Of a stretch of 50,124 nt of DNA, positions 8,916 through 16,863 are shown piece after piece (positions within the stretch are counted from its first letter, which is position 1; the number at the start of each line of letters is the position of its first letter). The notes beneath the pieces were generated by a model. It was given only the letters and a program-made list of their open reading frames with translations, searched no databases and was not told where the DNA came from. The stretch is taken from contig JAMOMK010000029.1 in the NCBI GenBank assembly GCA_027067055.1, positions 1 through 50,124 on the forward strand. The letters are read 5' to 3'. The position numbers and the translations under genes are program-made. This DNA is from Lysobacterales bacterium. GTDB lineage: Bacteria > Pseudomonadota > Gammaproteobacteria > Xanthomonadales > Marinicellaceae.

Positions 8916-9515
8916 TCATATGCCCCTATACAGAGTTGTAAAAACGCCCTTATAACAAAACACCTCGCCGAATAAAAAGTGTTTAATGCGAAAATCCATG
9001 ACAAAGGTCTGTTCATCTCCTTGCTTGTATTCGGATTCAACAATACTGGCATGACCTAGTGCTAGCCATTCAGGAATTGGGATTTTGACTTTTCCCAGTT
9101 TTAACACATAACCTCGACTTTCATAGTGCAGTTTTTTGTTCTCAACAAACGCAACCATTTTTAAACCCAAATATGCATTAATGTATTCAATAAAGCCATC
9201 TTTATCGGCAACAAAAACACTGTCAAAAATAATCTGATTACCATCAGGATAGCTAATAACCCGATGCCAGTGTTGTTCATCATCTTTCATGATTTTTGAT
9301 ACGGTTGTTTTTAAGCCTTTGCCACGTCGATTAACCAATGCGCCGATTAAACGCATAACAGAATAAGGGAATTGCATAAACCAAGGGTACTCAATATCAA
9401 GTTTCCCTTCGGCATCGTTTTCACCTTGTTCATTGCTGCCATAATGGTTTTTTAAAGCCTCTGGCAACTCATGCCATTGGTTGCCTAAAGCATTTTGCAT
9501 AATAGATTTTTTCAT
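8916..9515 (-). CDS. DUF4166-type protein
   Basis: 199 aa from the ATG at 9515, chosen because GGAG lies about 7 nt upstream; an in-frame ATG at 9560 is inside a repeat element and lacks a ribosome site. Residues near the start (GNQWHELPEALKNHYG) and the beta-rich remainder fit the DUF4166 family, whose function is unknown and which often accompanies SDR and DUF2269 genes, as it does here. No signal peptide. It converges with the receiver/EAL-like gene, 29 bp apart. Confidence 0.75.
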   Translation of the reverse strand: MKKSIMQNALGNQWHELPEALKNHYGSNEQGENDAEGKLDIEYPWFMQFPYSVMRLIGALVNRRGKGLKTTVSKIMKDDEQHWHRVISYPDGNQIIFDSVFVADKDGFIEYINAYLGLKMVAFVENKKLHYESRGYVLKLGKVKIPIPEWLALGHASIVESEYKQGDEQTFVMDFRIKHFLFGEVFCYKGVFTTLYRGI

Positions 9516-9525
9516 GTTTTTCTCC

Positions 9526-9594
9526 GTAAGATGGGTCCTGCCCATCATGTATTTCTGCATTTTATTTGATGGTGGGCGAGGCCCATCTTACACC
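9526..9594. repeat. REP-like inverted repeat, copy 1
   Basis: Imperfect arms GTAAGATGGG..CCTGCCCATC and GATGGTGGGC..GCCCATCTTAC surround about 25 nt of AT-rich sequence. The GTAGGRTGGGC/GCCCACC style is typical of REP sequences moved by RAYT transposases. It separates the DUF4166 gene from the DUF2269 gene and covers the last codons of the latter. A related element lies at 11295-11345. Confidence 0.7.
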
Positions 9595-10061
9595 ACAATT
9601 GTTGATTTTAATGTCATTAACAACACCACTAACACCATAGCAATAAAAGCGGGTACGCCTAAAACAAACCACAATTTAGCAAACTTCCAATACTGTTTTG
9701 GTAACTCATTATTATTCTCTAATGCATAATTAGACATCTTTTGCATCTTGATTTGCAAATAAACCACAGGCAACCAACACGCCCCAGCAAGCACATATAA
9801 AACCAGTGAATACATTATCCAAGGCGTGGTTAAAGGTAAACCAACAAGTGATGCCATCCAAATACCTGAAATGGGTTGGAAGATTACAGTAGGAGTGGTG
9901 AACAACCAATCTGCCAAGACTACATTTTTATTGGTGATAGCGATATGGTTGATATTACCACTTCTATCCGCCATCCATTTGTAAAAAGCAGAGCCTAAAC
10001 CCGTACCAAAAAGCAAGATGGCGCTGATGATGTGAAAGTATTTTAAGATGAGATAAGTCAT
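9588..10061 (-). CDS. DUF2269 family integral membrane protein
   Basis: 157 aa with four predicted membrane helices. The opening segment, ILKYFHIISAILLFGTGLG, is characteristic of DUF2269. Function unknown. Its start overlaps the stop of the upstream SDR gene by 4 nt, so the two are co-translated. The last residues (STIVV) are encoded at the edge of a REP-like element, so the C-terminus may have been altered by that insertion. Confidence 0.8.
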   Translation of the reverse strand: MTYLILKYFHIISAILLFGTGLGSAFYKWMADRSGNINHIAITNKNVVLADWLFTTPTVIFQPISGIWMASLVGLPLTTPWIMYSLVLYVLAGACWLPVVYLQIKMQKMSNYALENNNELPKQYWKFAKLWFVLGVPAFIAMVLVVLLMTLKSTIVV

Positions 10062-10903
10062 AAATCTTCTCCGTTATTAATTCTCATAAATTCATGCAAT
10101 GGTAAAACATCGGATACATTGTTTTGTTCTAACATGGTTAAGTTATCTTTTGAAAGCAGTTGTAAATTCAATGGACTTAACAACCAAGCTAAAAACTTCA
10201 TTAATTTCATTGGGATATTAATAAACCGTGCCAAAGATTTTTTAGCGCGTAATTGCTGCATCCACTCTTTATAACTGATGGCTTTATCACCAACCACATC
10301 AATGGTTTTGTTAGCTTGTTTAGACTCAATACATTTATTAATAACTGCAACCATGCGATTTATTGTAATAGGTTGGATCAATTGTTCGCCACCACCCATC
10401 AAAGGAATAAGTGGCAAGTTAGATAAGAGTTTAAAAAAATTATAACTCTTACCCTCTTCGCCATAAACCAATGAAGGGCGCAAAATAAACCACTCAAGCG
10501 AGCAACTACGAAGAAAGTCATCCGCAAGTTTTTTACTTTTATGAAAACCAACTAAGGCCGAATCATCTGTACCCAAAGCCGAGACTTGAATAATACGTTT
10601 AACATAAGTTTTTTCACAGGCTTTAAATAAAGCAACTGGTGCTAAATGATGCATCACCTCAAAGGAATATTTTTTGTTTTGGGCAATAATCCCAACACAA
10701 TTAATCACCACATCAATACCGATTAACAATGGCAACCAATCGGTTATCTTTAACATCTGCGCAAAATCAATTTTATAAATCTTAATATCAAAAGGCAGTT
10801 CTGATTTATGGATACAAGCGGTTATAGAGTGGTTTGATTCTAGTAAAGACTTAATCAAGTTTTGTCCGATAAACCCGCTTGCGCCAGTGATTAGGATGTT
10901 CAT
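10058..10903 (-). CDS. Atypical SDR / NAD(P)-binding epimerase-like protein
   Basis: 281 aa from the ATG at 10903, where MNILITGASGFIG gives the Rossmann glycine motif directly at the N-terminus; a longer in-frame start would run deep into the upstream gene. The motif pattern suits NmrA/complex-I 39-kDa-like atypical SDRs that bind a dinucleotide. The substrate is not predictable. Its start overlaps the stop of the preceding membrane-protein gene (ATGA) and its stop overlaps the DUF2269 start, giving a three-gene unit. Confidence 0.83.
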   Translation of the reverse strand: MNILITGASGFIGQNLIKSLLESNHSITACIHKSELPFDIKIYKIDFAQMLKITDWLPLLIGIDVVINCVGIIAQNKKYSFEVMHHLAPVALFKACEKTYVKRIIQVSALGTDDSALVGFHKSKKLADDFLRSCSLEWFILRPSLVYGEEGKSYNFFKLLSNLPLIPLMGGGEQLIQPITINRMVAVINKCIESKQANKTIDVVGDKAISYKEWMQQLRAKKSLARFINIPMKLMKFLAWLLSPLNLQLLSKDNLTMLEQNNVSDVLPLHEFMRINNGEDL

Positions 10904-11277
10904 TTTACTAAATCCTTTCTTGCACCACACATAAAAGCAAAGCCACAAACAAACCCATAAACAATAAAAACACAAGAAAACCAACTTAAAGCCGTGCCAC
11001 CTAGTCCAAGGATTATTAGAAAGACAATTAATCCTCCTGATAAAGCGGCATTTATACAGGTATCTTTATCGAATTCTTTTAAAGCCAAGACTACAGGTAT
11101 GCCAATGACCATAACACCTAATAAAGTGATGAAACCTGCAATAAATGCCCACATAGGAAAAACACCAAAACCTAGAAAAATAGCACAAATAAACGACAAA
11201 GATAAAGAAGCTATCAAGCTAAATAAAATTCCATTCCAAATGGAGTAGGTATTTTTTTTATTGATATTTGTTTTCAT
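10900..11277 (-). CDS. Small integral membrane protein
   Basis: 125 aa with four hydrophobic segments (about 14-38, 42-66, 78-98 and 100-118). I do not recognise the family. It is translationally coupled to the SDR gene (4-nt overlap), so it probably belongs to the same unit. No catalytic residues or signal peptide are apparent. Confidence 0.65.
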   Translation of the reverse strand: MKTNINKKNTYSIWNGILFSLIASLSLSFICAIFLGFGVFPMWAFIAGFITLLGVMVIGIPVVLALKEFDKDTCINAALSGGLIVFLIILGLGGTALSWFSCVFIVYGFVCGFAFMCGARKDLVK

Positions 11278-11294
11278 GGATATGCTCTTTTTGT

Positions 11295-11345
11295 TGTAGG
11301 GCGGGCTTTCCCACTGAGTTTTTTGGTGGGTAAACCCACCTTACA
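11295..11345. repeat. REP-like inverted repeat, copy 2
   Basis: TGTAGGGCGGG..CCCAC and GTGGG..CCCACCTTACA face each other across a short TTTT-containing loop. It has the same style as the repeat at 9526-9594 and sits between two small membrane-protein genes. Confidence 0.7.
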
Positions 11346-11365
11346 GTGATTGGTGATAGACATGT

Positions 11366-11722
11366 CTATTCTCCTTTAGCAACTACTTCTGAAATTGTGC
11401 ATGTTTTACTAGCGGGTTCAAATATCTTTTTACCGACAATTAACATCCCTAGCAACAATCCCGCTAAGGCTGAAACTAATGAAAATTTAATGCTATTTAT
11501 GTCATTGGTGTGACGAGAGTTTAAACTGACCATTAAGACTAATAACAAGGGTGAAATCAAAAGCATAATTCGAGTATAAGCCAACCAAAAATCAGCTTGA
11601 GTTTTTGTTGGACACAAATCCCCAAGTACATTTACTAAAGGTTTGGCAAGTATCCAGAGTGTAATAAAGCTCATGAAAAGGCTGATAAATATTTCTAAGC
11701 TAAATAGTGCAAATGTGTTCAT
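11366..11722 (-). CDS. Small integral membrane protein
   Basis: 118 aa with three hydrophobic helices (about 5-30, 48-66 and 78-98) and a polar C-terminal tail. Not recognised. It is separated from the membrane-protein gene downstream by a REP-like repeat and from the oxidoreductase gene upstream by two hairpins, so it is probably transcribed on its own. Confidence 0.6.
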   Translation of the reverse strand: MNTFALFSLEIFISLFMSFITLWILAKPLVNVLGDLCPTKTQADFWLAYTRIMLLISPLLLVLMVSLNSRHTNDINSIKFSLVSALAGLLLGMLIVGKKIFEPASKTCTISEVVAKGE

Positions 11723-11779
11723 AACTGTTCTCGATTAATTAAAAAGTGAGTCCAGTTTATGTATTTGACTGTATTGAAA

Positions 11780-11810
11780 CCTCCGAAATGCTCATTTCGG
11801 AGGGTTTTAT
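11780..11810. terminator. Perfect hairpin with T-rich flank
   Basis: CCTCCGAAATG and CATTTCGGAGG make a perfect 11-bp stem around CT, followed on the + strand by GTTTTATT and on the - strand by TTTCAATA. It lies downstream of the minus-strand oxidoreductase gene and could stop that transcript. Confidence 0.55.
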
Positions 11811-11812
11811 TA

Positions 11813-11834
11813 TTCCACAATGAGCATTGTGGAA
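11813..11834. terminator. Second perfect hairpin
   Basis: TTCCACAATG and CATTGTGGAA pair perfectly over 10 bp around AG, 9 nt from the hairpin at 11780-11803. The two share the inverted core AATGCTCATT / AATGAGCATT. The minus-strand oxidoreductase gene ends 18 nt to the right, so this stem would form first in its transcript. Confidence 0.45.
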
Positions 11835-11852
11835 TATGGTTTTTAAAAAAAC

Positions 11853-12830
11853 TTACAGTTTAACTACAATCTTTCCCTTTGCTTGATTTTGTTCCATCAT
11901 TTGATGGGCTTGTTTGATTTGACTAAAATCAAATACCTTTACTGGCTTTGCGTGATAGTTTCCTTTTTCGGCTGTTTTAATGATTTGTTGAAAAGGAATC
12001 GCATCTAAAGGGTTATCTTTGTTTCCGTACATAAAACTAGCAAAGAAGTTCAAATTAACCGATGGCGGCATATCAGTTATTGGATTAAACAAAATAGGCT
12101 CACCTCCACCAAGAAAACCAGCATTGCAAACATGGCCTCCTTTTTTGACCATTTTCATCGAATCTAGTAAGGTGGTGTTACCAATTATATCTAAGACCGC
12201 ATCTATACCATCAGGAAATTTTTCTCGAATTTCTTCATTAAGATTTTTTCCTTCAACGACAAAGATATCACAGCCATTGTCTTTTAATAGTTTGGCGTTG
12301 TTCATGGTTCGACTACTGGCAATAACAGTTACTCCTTGAATGTTGGCAGCAATATTTATTGCCGCTAACGCTAAAGATGATGTGCCCCCACGAATAAACA
12401 CTGTTTGGTTTTCTTTAAGTGATAAGTTTTCATGTAAACAACTCCATGCCGCAGCATAAGATTCGGGTATGGCTGCCAAATCTTGCCAACTTAATGAGCT
12501 TGATATAGGGACAATATTTTGAAGCGGTAAGCAGGTAAACTCTGCATAGCTGCCGTTGATAGCAAGACCCATGCCTCCCATTAAAGCGATAACCTTTTGT
12601 CCCTTCTTATACGTTCCAGAAGAATCACTCTCAACACGACCCACGCATTCGATTCCCGATACTTGAGCAACATCACCCCATTCTCCTTTTCGCATTGCAA
12701 TTTCTGCTCGATTAATGCCAAAGGCTTTCACCTGTACAACGACTTCTCCTTGTTGAGCTCGTGGATTTGGTAATTCTGTTTCAGTCAATTGATTGAAGTC
12801 ACCGTATTTTTTAATAATAATTGCTTTCAT
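11853..12830 (-). CDS. MDR-superfamily zinc-free oxidoreductase (quinone reductase-like)
   Basis: 325 aa. It has the GroES-like fold at the N-terminus (KAIIIKKYGDFNQL, then VVVQVKAFGINRAEIAMRKG) and a nucleotide-binding half with GGTSSLALAAINIA. The zinc-ligand cysteines of classical alcohol dehydrogenases are absent, so it is more likely an NADPH-dependent quinone or enone reductase. It is divergently arranged with a LysR gene 102 bp away, a layout in which the regulator usually controls the neighbouring enzyme. Confidence 0.87.
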   Translation of the reverse strand: MKAIIIKKYGDFNQLTETELPNPRAQQGEVVVQVKAFGINRAEIAMRKGEWGDVAQVSGIECVGRVESDSSGTYKKGQKVIALMGGMGLAINGSYAEFTCLPLQNIVPISSSLSWQDLAAIPESYAAAWSCLHENLSLKENQTVFIRGGTSSLALAAINIAANIQGVTVIASSRTMNNAKLLKDNGCDIFVVEGKNLNEEIREKFPDGIDAVLDIIGNTTLLDSMKMVKKGGHVCNAGFLGGGEPILFNPITDMPPSVNLNFFASFMYGNKDNPLDAIPFQQIIKTAEKGNYHAKPVKVFDFSQIKQAHQMMEQNQAKGKIVVKL

Positions 12831-12908
12831 GATTTAAATCTCTTTGTTGTAGAAGGGTACATTTTATTTGAAAACAATAAACAAACATAGTACATTAAAT
12901 AGACCTTT

Positions 12909-12929
12909 ATTGTAGATTTAATAAACAAT
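12909..12929. promoter_or_regulatory. LysR-type box
   Basis: ATTGT-N11-ACAAT, which contains the T-N11-A core expected for LysR regulators. It ends 3 nt before the LysR start codon in the divergent promoter region, a position suited to autorepression and control of the oxidoreductase. Binding is not proven. Confidence 0.5.
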
Positions 12930-12932
12930 AGT

Positions 12933-13805
12933 ATGAATATAACCTTACAGCAAATTAATACATTAAAAGCAGTAGTAGAACAAAAAAGCATACAGGCAGG
13001 AGCAGAGTTGCTCAATAGAACCCATCCAAGCGTTATAACCGCCATCAAAAATTTAGAAAGGCAAATAGGTTTTGCGTTGTTTGATCGATCGGGTTACCGC
13101 TCAACATTATCTGAAAAAGGAGCTGTGTTTTACCAAAACAGTTTAAAAACCCTAAAAGAAATTGATAAGTTAGCAGAGTTGGCACAACACCTTAACCAAA
13201 ATAAAGAGCCGAAGATCTCCATAGCGATTGGTGAAATCACTCCAAAGGAGAAGGCGTTATCTGTTATTAGGTCTTTTGCTCAAAACAACCAACACACCAC
13301 CTTAAATCTATTATTTGAAAATTTATCAGGCGTAAATGAAAAACTATTAATTGAAGACGCTGATATTATTCTTCATTATATTAATAAAACAGATGCACGA
13401 TACGAATATAAGGACTTTTGTCAAGTACGACTCGTTCCTGTTGTTGCCCCTGGTTTTTTAGATTCTATTCTCACCAAACACCTTAAACTCAGCCAGCTCT
13501 CAAATAAAGTCCAATGTATCATAAAAAGTTCTGCTTTAACCGACCAAAAAGAAAGCTACAATATAAACAAAAATGCACAACATATTTATGTTGGTGACCA
13601 ACACACAAAAAAAGAAGTTATCATGCAATCTATGGCGTGGGGTCACATGCCTTTCTTTATGATAAAAGAGGAATTAGAACAAGGCCTGCTCGTATCGCTA
13701 GAAGGCGAACACATTAAATCATACCTTGTTGATATTGTCGTTGCACGATTGCGAAAGGAGTTTTATGGACCAATGGCACAGGCGTTATGGGATTTATTTG
13801 AATAA
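12933..13805 (+). CDS. LysR family transcriptional regulator
   Basis: 290 aa. The N-terminal winged helix-turn-helix (about 1-65: LQQINTLKAVVEQKSIQAGA, HPSVITAIKNLERQIG) is typical LysR. The rest is a periplasmic-binding-protein-like effector domain. It is divergent from the MDR oxidoreductase gene and has a T-N11-A site just before its start, so it likely regulates both. Its 3' end overlaps the convergent XRE gene by 43 nt. Confidence 0.9.
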   Translation: MNITLQQINTLKAVVEQKSIQAGAELLNRTHPSVITAIKNLERQIGFALFDRSGYRSTLSEKGAVFYQNSLKTLKEIDKLAELAQHLNQNKEPKISIAIGEITPKEKALSVIRSFAQNNQHTTLNLLFENLSGVNEKLLIEDADIILHYINKTDARYEYKDFCQVRLVPVVAPGFLDSILTKHLKLSQLSNKVQCIIKSSALTDQKESYNINKNAQHIYVGDQHTKKEVIMQSMAWGHMPFFMIKEELEQGLLVSLEGEHIKSYLVDIVVARLRKEFYGPMAQALWDLFE

Positions 13806-14557
13806 AAATAATTGCGGGTTTTATCGTCCACAGGAAACATCAATTCTATTTTATATTCTCCAATAGCAACATCTTGGACAGCTCCAAGGGTGGCAATAAC
13901 TGAAAAAAATGAAAGTCTTTGGTTGTTGAGCTTTAATTGTGTTGTTAAAACAGTACTTTGACTTTCAAAAACAGATACTACGCTTTCAGGTTTTACTTTG
14001 TTGGCTAGTTGTATTTCACATTTCTGTAGAAAGTCATCTCCGCCTAGCAAGCATATTTCATTTCGTAGTCTTATCAAAACTTGAGCCATTGACTCCTGCC
14101 AGTTAATGATTTTACTCGTGGCTTCGTTATCAGCAATTAATGCTTGTAAAAAATTTGATTGGTCTGCAAAACCAGCAAAACCCATCAAATCGACCGCTGC
14201 TTGGTTGGCGTCGACTAAATCCCATCGGTGATTGAGTACTAGTGCTGGGTAGGGTAAATGGTTTTCTAACATTTGTTTGATAGCGGCAAAAACGGGCAGC
14301 AAGCTTTGATGAGATTGACTGTGCTGGCTAAATGCAGGAGAAAATCCCGCGATAATCAAGGCACGATTTATTTCACTTTTGGTAATGTTTAAAAACAAAG
14401 CAATGTTGAGCAACATTTGTCTAGAGGGTTTTGAGCGTCCTGTTTCGAGAAAGCTAATGTGCTTACTGGATATACCAATTTCCATAGCCAGTTGCAATTG
14501 TGAATAACGCCTTTGTTTACGCCATTGTTTTAAAACAGTACCTATATTAAGTTTCAT
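13763..14557 (-). CDS. XRE-family regulator with MmyB-like ligand domain
   Basis: 264 aa. Residues about 5-65 are a helix-turn-helix (LAMEIGISSKHISFLETGRS). The C-terminal part (about 100-250, with YPALVLNHRWDLVDANQAA) matches the MmyB-like PAS-type ligand-binding domain. Such regulators often control an adjacent divergent gene; here that is the membrane protein starting 104 bp away at 14662. The last 43 nt overlap the end of the LysR gene on the other strand. Confidence 0.87.
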   Translation of the reverse strand: MKLNIGTVLKQWRKQRRYSQLQLAMEIGISSKHISFLETGRSKPSRQMLLNIALFLNITKSEINRALIIAGFSPAFSQHSQSHQSLLPVFAAIKQMLENHLPYPALVLNHRWDLVDANQAAVDLMGFAGFADQSNFLQALIADNEATSKIINWQESMAQVLIRLRNEICLLGGDDFLQKCEIQLANKVKPESVVSVFESQSTVLTTQLKLNNQRLSFFSVIATLGAVQDVAIGEYKIELMFPVDDKTRNYFYSNKSHNACAIGP

Positions 14558-14661
14558 TCACCTATTGTAACTGATTTTTAAGTCAAATCCATTACCTCTA
14601 AGGTAATTGCTTTGCTAGTTGTGGATACATATACTGCACACTTTATAAATGAGAATATATC

Positions 14662-15081
14662 ATGAACTTAGAAAAAAGAGCACAGTTTGTCAAAGTCGTA
14701 TCAATTATCCTGCTTATTTATGCTTTGCTTTGGGGTTTAGCTCCTTACGCGAGTGTTAATTTACCTGCACGGTTTATTTTAGATATTTCAGATTGGCCGG
14801 TGGATAGCTTGGCACAACCGTTGAGTAGAAATGTCATGTGGTTAACAGCAATATCTGCCGGGTTGCTTGGAGCTATTAGTGTCATCTTTTATGGAATAGT
14901 TGCACCAGCAGTAGTTAAAAATGATCGAGCAATAATCACAACAACCATTGTCGCTATGTTGTTATGGTATTTCATTGATAGTATTGGGTCGGTTGCTGCA
15001 GGAGTATCTTCTAATGTCGTGTTTAACACCATATATTTAGTATTAATGCTAGCACCACTAATTGGAATAAAGTCTAAATAA
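14662..15081 (+). CDS. Small integral membrane protein, divergent to the XRE regulator
   Basis: 139 aa with four hydrophobic helices (about 12-30, 56-82, 92-110 and 118-135). Not recognised with confidence. Its divergent position suggests control by the XRE/MmyB-like regulator. Its stop lies 2 bp before the AraC-gene remnant on the opposite strand. Confidence 0.65.
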   Translation: MNLEKRAQFVKVVSIILLIYALLWGLAPYASVNLPARFILDISDWPVDSLAQPLSRNVMWLTAISAGLLGAISVIFYGIVAPAVVKNDRAIITTTIVAMLLWYFIDSIGSVAAGVSSNVVFNTIYLVLMLAPLIGIKSK

Positions 15082-15083
15082 GC

Positions 15084-15153
15084 TCAGAAAGCTTCATAAA
15101 AATTAGACTCCGATGAAAACCCCACTTCCAAACCAATAGATAAAACAAATTCT
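15084..15153 (-). pseudogene. Remnant of an AraC-type regulator 3' region
   Basis: On the minus strand this reads VLSIGLEVGFSSESNFYEAF then stop, nearly identical to VLSIGMEVGFSSQSNFYEAF of the intact AraC gene at 16864-17856. At DNA level 15088-15146 matches the intact gene at 56 of 59 positions. Only the second helix-turn-helix region survives. It directly abuts the stop of the 459-aa gene and is in the same orientation as the intact copy, so the two copies bracket 1.7 kb of DNA. Confidence 0.85.
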
Positions 15154-16533
15154 TTAGTTTTCTGGATATTGTAAAGAAAGTTCTTCCCACATCCAGCGAA
15201 AATCATAATTTTGCATTTGTGGTGTCGCCTTATTTGACGAAAGTTCTAAACCTTTTAACCATTGTATTAGCTTGCCGTGCATGTTTTTATCTTTAGCACA
15301 TTGTCTTGGGGTCTTATTATCCAGTAAGGGAATTTTTTCATCCAATACTTTTTGGTAATGCTCAGTTAGTGTTGCGTGAATCATTTCAACTATCTCTTTA
15401 TCATCTACATCAACGGCATTGGGCTGAACTTGTTGGCTTGTGTTTTTTTCTAGCTGTTTATCTATATTGTTTTCCATGATCAACGGCTCACCAATGACCT
15501 CACCTAATAACTCTTTTAAATAAGTCTTACCTTTTTGTGCACGCCCATCAGAATTTACTGTTAATTTGATGGTTTTTGCTTTTAAAGTGAACTCACCCAA
15601 CAAGGTCGTTCCCGTTGCTGGAATTTTATTTTTATCACAATCAATCCACGCCCATCTTATGTCTTTTTCTACGCAATCTAAAAATTGAGCTTCATTGAGC
15701 TTTTTTATAGTGTTCTTGTTATTATTGTCATTGACTGGGAACTTCAAGGTCAAATCTTTAAACAACTCATCATCTTTGTTGCGAAATATTGACCTGGCCT
15801 GGGTAAGAGAAAGGTAAGCTCCTATAGTCCATACAGCAAAAATAATGTCTTGCATTTGTGCAGATACTTGAATATTTGCCAATTGTCTCATTGTGTCCGT
15901 TGATAAGTTTTCTGATGCTTGTGTTTTATTTTTCTTTTTTAACTCTTCAAAAAAAACATCTCTATATCTTTCAAGTTCATTCTTAATATCTTCTACCTTT
16001 TCAGCAGAAAGAAGCAGGACAGAACCACTAAAGATTTTTCTTTTACCTACGGATAAAACGCGTCCCGCAAACCAACTCCATTTGGCAATGTTTTGAGACC
16101 CTGATTTATCATAAACCCGTTGAACATGATTATAATTTAGTTCTTTCACATCAATGTACTCGCCTTTTTCAACACCAACAACTTCATATAAACCAACCGT
16201 TGATTGACTTAAAGCACGCAAATATTGACGAGCATGGGGTGTTTCTCGCCATCCCCTTTGTTTAAGGTACTCTTCTAACATACTCATGGGTTCATCTGGC
16301 CAATGAAGGGTGAAAACATTGTCAAGTAAATAAATGATTGCATTTTGCAAATATCCACTATCCATTAACTGTTGGATAACCTCATCATCACTAACTCCCA
16401 AGTTGTTGGCAACCATTGCCCACATATCACCAAAATACTCTTGTTTAATTAATGCCCACTTGGGTTTCTCCACATAGTTCATTAAGTGGCTTGTGGCTTT
16501 ATCTCTTTGGTTTTGTAATTTATTTTTTTTCAT
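15154..16533 (-). CDS. Uncharacterised 459-aa protein
   Basis: Hydrophilic, no signal peptide or membrane segment. The C-terminal ~70 residues (IPLLDNKTPRQCAKDKNMHGK, then IQWLKGLELS) resemble a short helical module found at the ends of some SEC-C and DUF2384-like bacterial proteins; I cannot assign a function. The N-terminal part is mixed alpha/beta with a lysine-rich helix around residues 170-205. It is bracketed by a MITE upstream (16598-16757) and a scrap of the AraC gene downstream, suggesting that it arrived or was rearranged as cargo. Confidence 0.65.
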   Translation of the reverse strand: MKKNKLQNQRDKATSHLMNYVEKPKWALIKQEYFGDMWAMVANNLGVSDDEVIQQLMDSGYLQNAIIYLLDNVFTLHWPDEPMSMLEEYLKQRGWRETPHARQYLRALSQSTVGLYEVVGVEKGEYIDVKELNYNHVQRVYDKSGSQNIAKWSWFAGRVLSVGKRKIFSGSVLLLSAEKVEDIKNELERYRDVFFEELKKKNKTQASENLSTDTMRQLANIQVSAQMQDIIFAVWTIGAYLSLTQARSIFRNKDDELFKDLTLKFPVNDNNNKNTIKKLNEAQFLDCVEKDIRWAWIDCDKNKIPATGTTLLGEFTLKAKTIKLTVNSDGRAQKGKTYLKELLGEVIGEPLIMENNIDKQLEKNTSQQVQPNAVDVDDKEIVEMIHATLTEHYQKVLDEKIPLLDNKTPRQCAKDKNMHGKLIQWLKGLELSSNKATPQMQNYDFRWMWEELSLQYPEN

Positions 16534-16597
16534 AATATTTGGTCTTCTAAATGAATATTGTTGATGTAAGTCTATCTTATTATTTTATGTAACATTA

Positions 16598-16757
16598 GAG
16601 GTATATGCATAACTAAAAATGGTGGGAATGTAGCCCACATTGGCTGTTTTTTCCTCTAAAAACCAAACTATAGAATGACTATAGATTCAATTTTTAGAGA
16701 AAAACCTAGCTCAATGTGCATCTCTATCCCATTCGCCCATAGTTATGCATATACCTC
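16598..16757. mobile_element. MITE family A, copy 1 (160 bp)
   Basis: Terminal inverted repeats GAGGTATATGCATAACTA and TAGTTATGCATATACCTC are perfect over 18 bp. Inner arms TTTTTCCTCTAAAAA and TTTTTAGAGAAAAA extend the foldback. No coding capacity. ATTA flanks both ends and may be a target duplication. A second copy, about 90% identical, lies at 44187-44345. Apart from this element the gap 16534-16863 shows no gene. Confidence 0.88.
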
Positions 16758-16863
16758 ATTATTATATAGTTTTACGACTAGATTCATTCGCAAAATATGA
16801 TAATGAAGTGACTTTTTTTGAATTAACAATAAAAACATGTGTTCTTTTACGATATTGGCTATT

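Noticed and set aside
12827-13048. Minus-strand frame across the LysR start
   Set aside because: It runs antisense through the helix-turn-helix region of a clear LysR gene; shadow frame.
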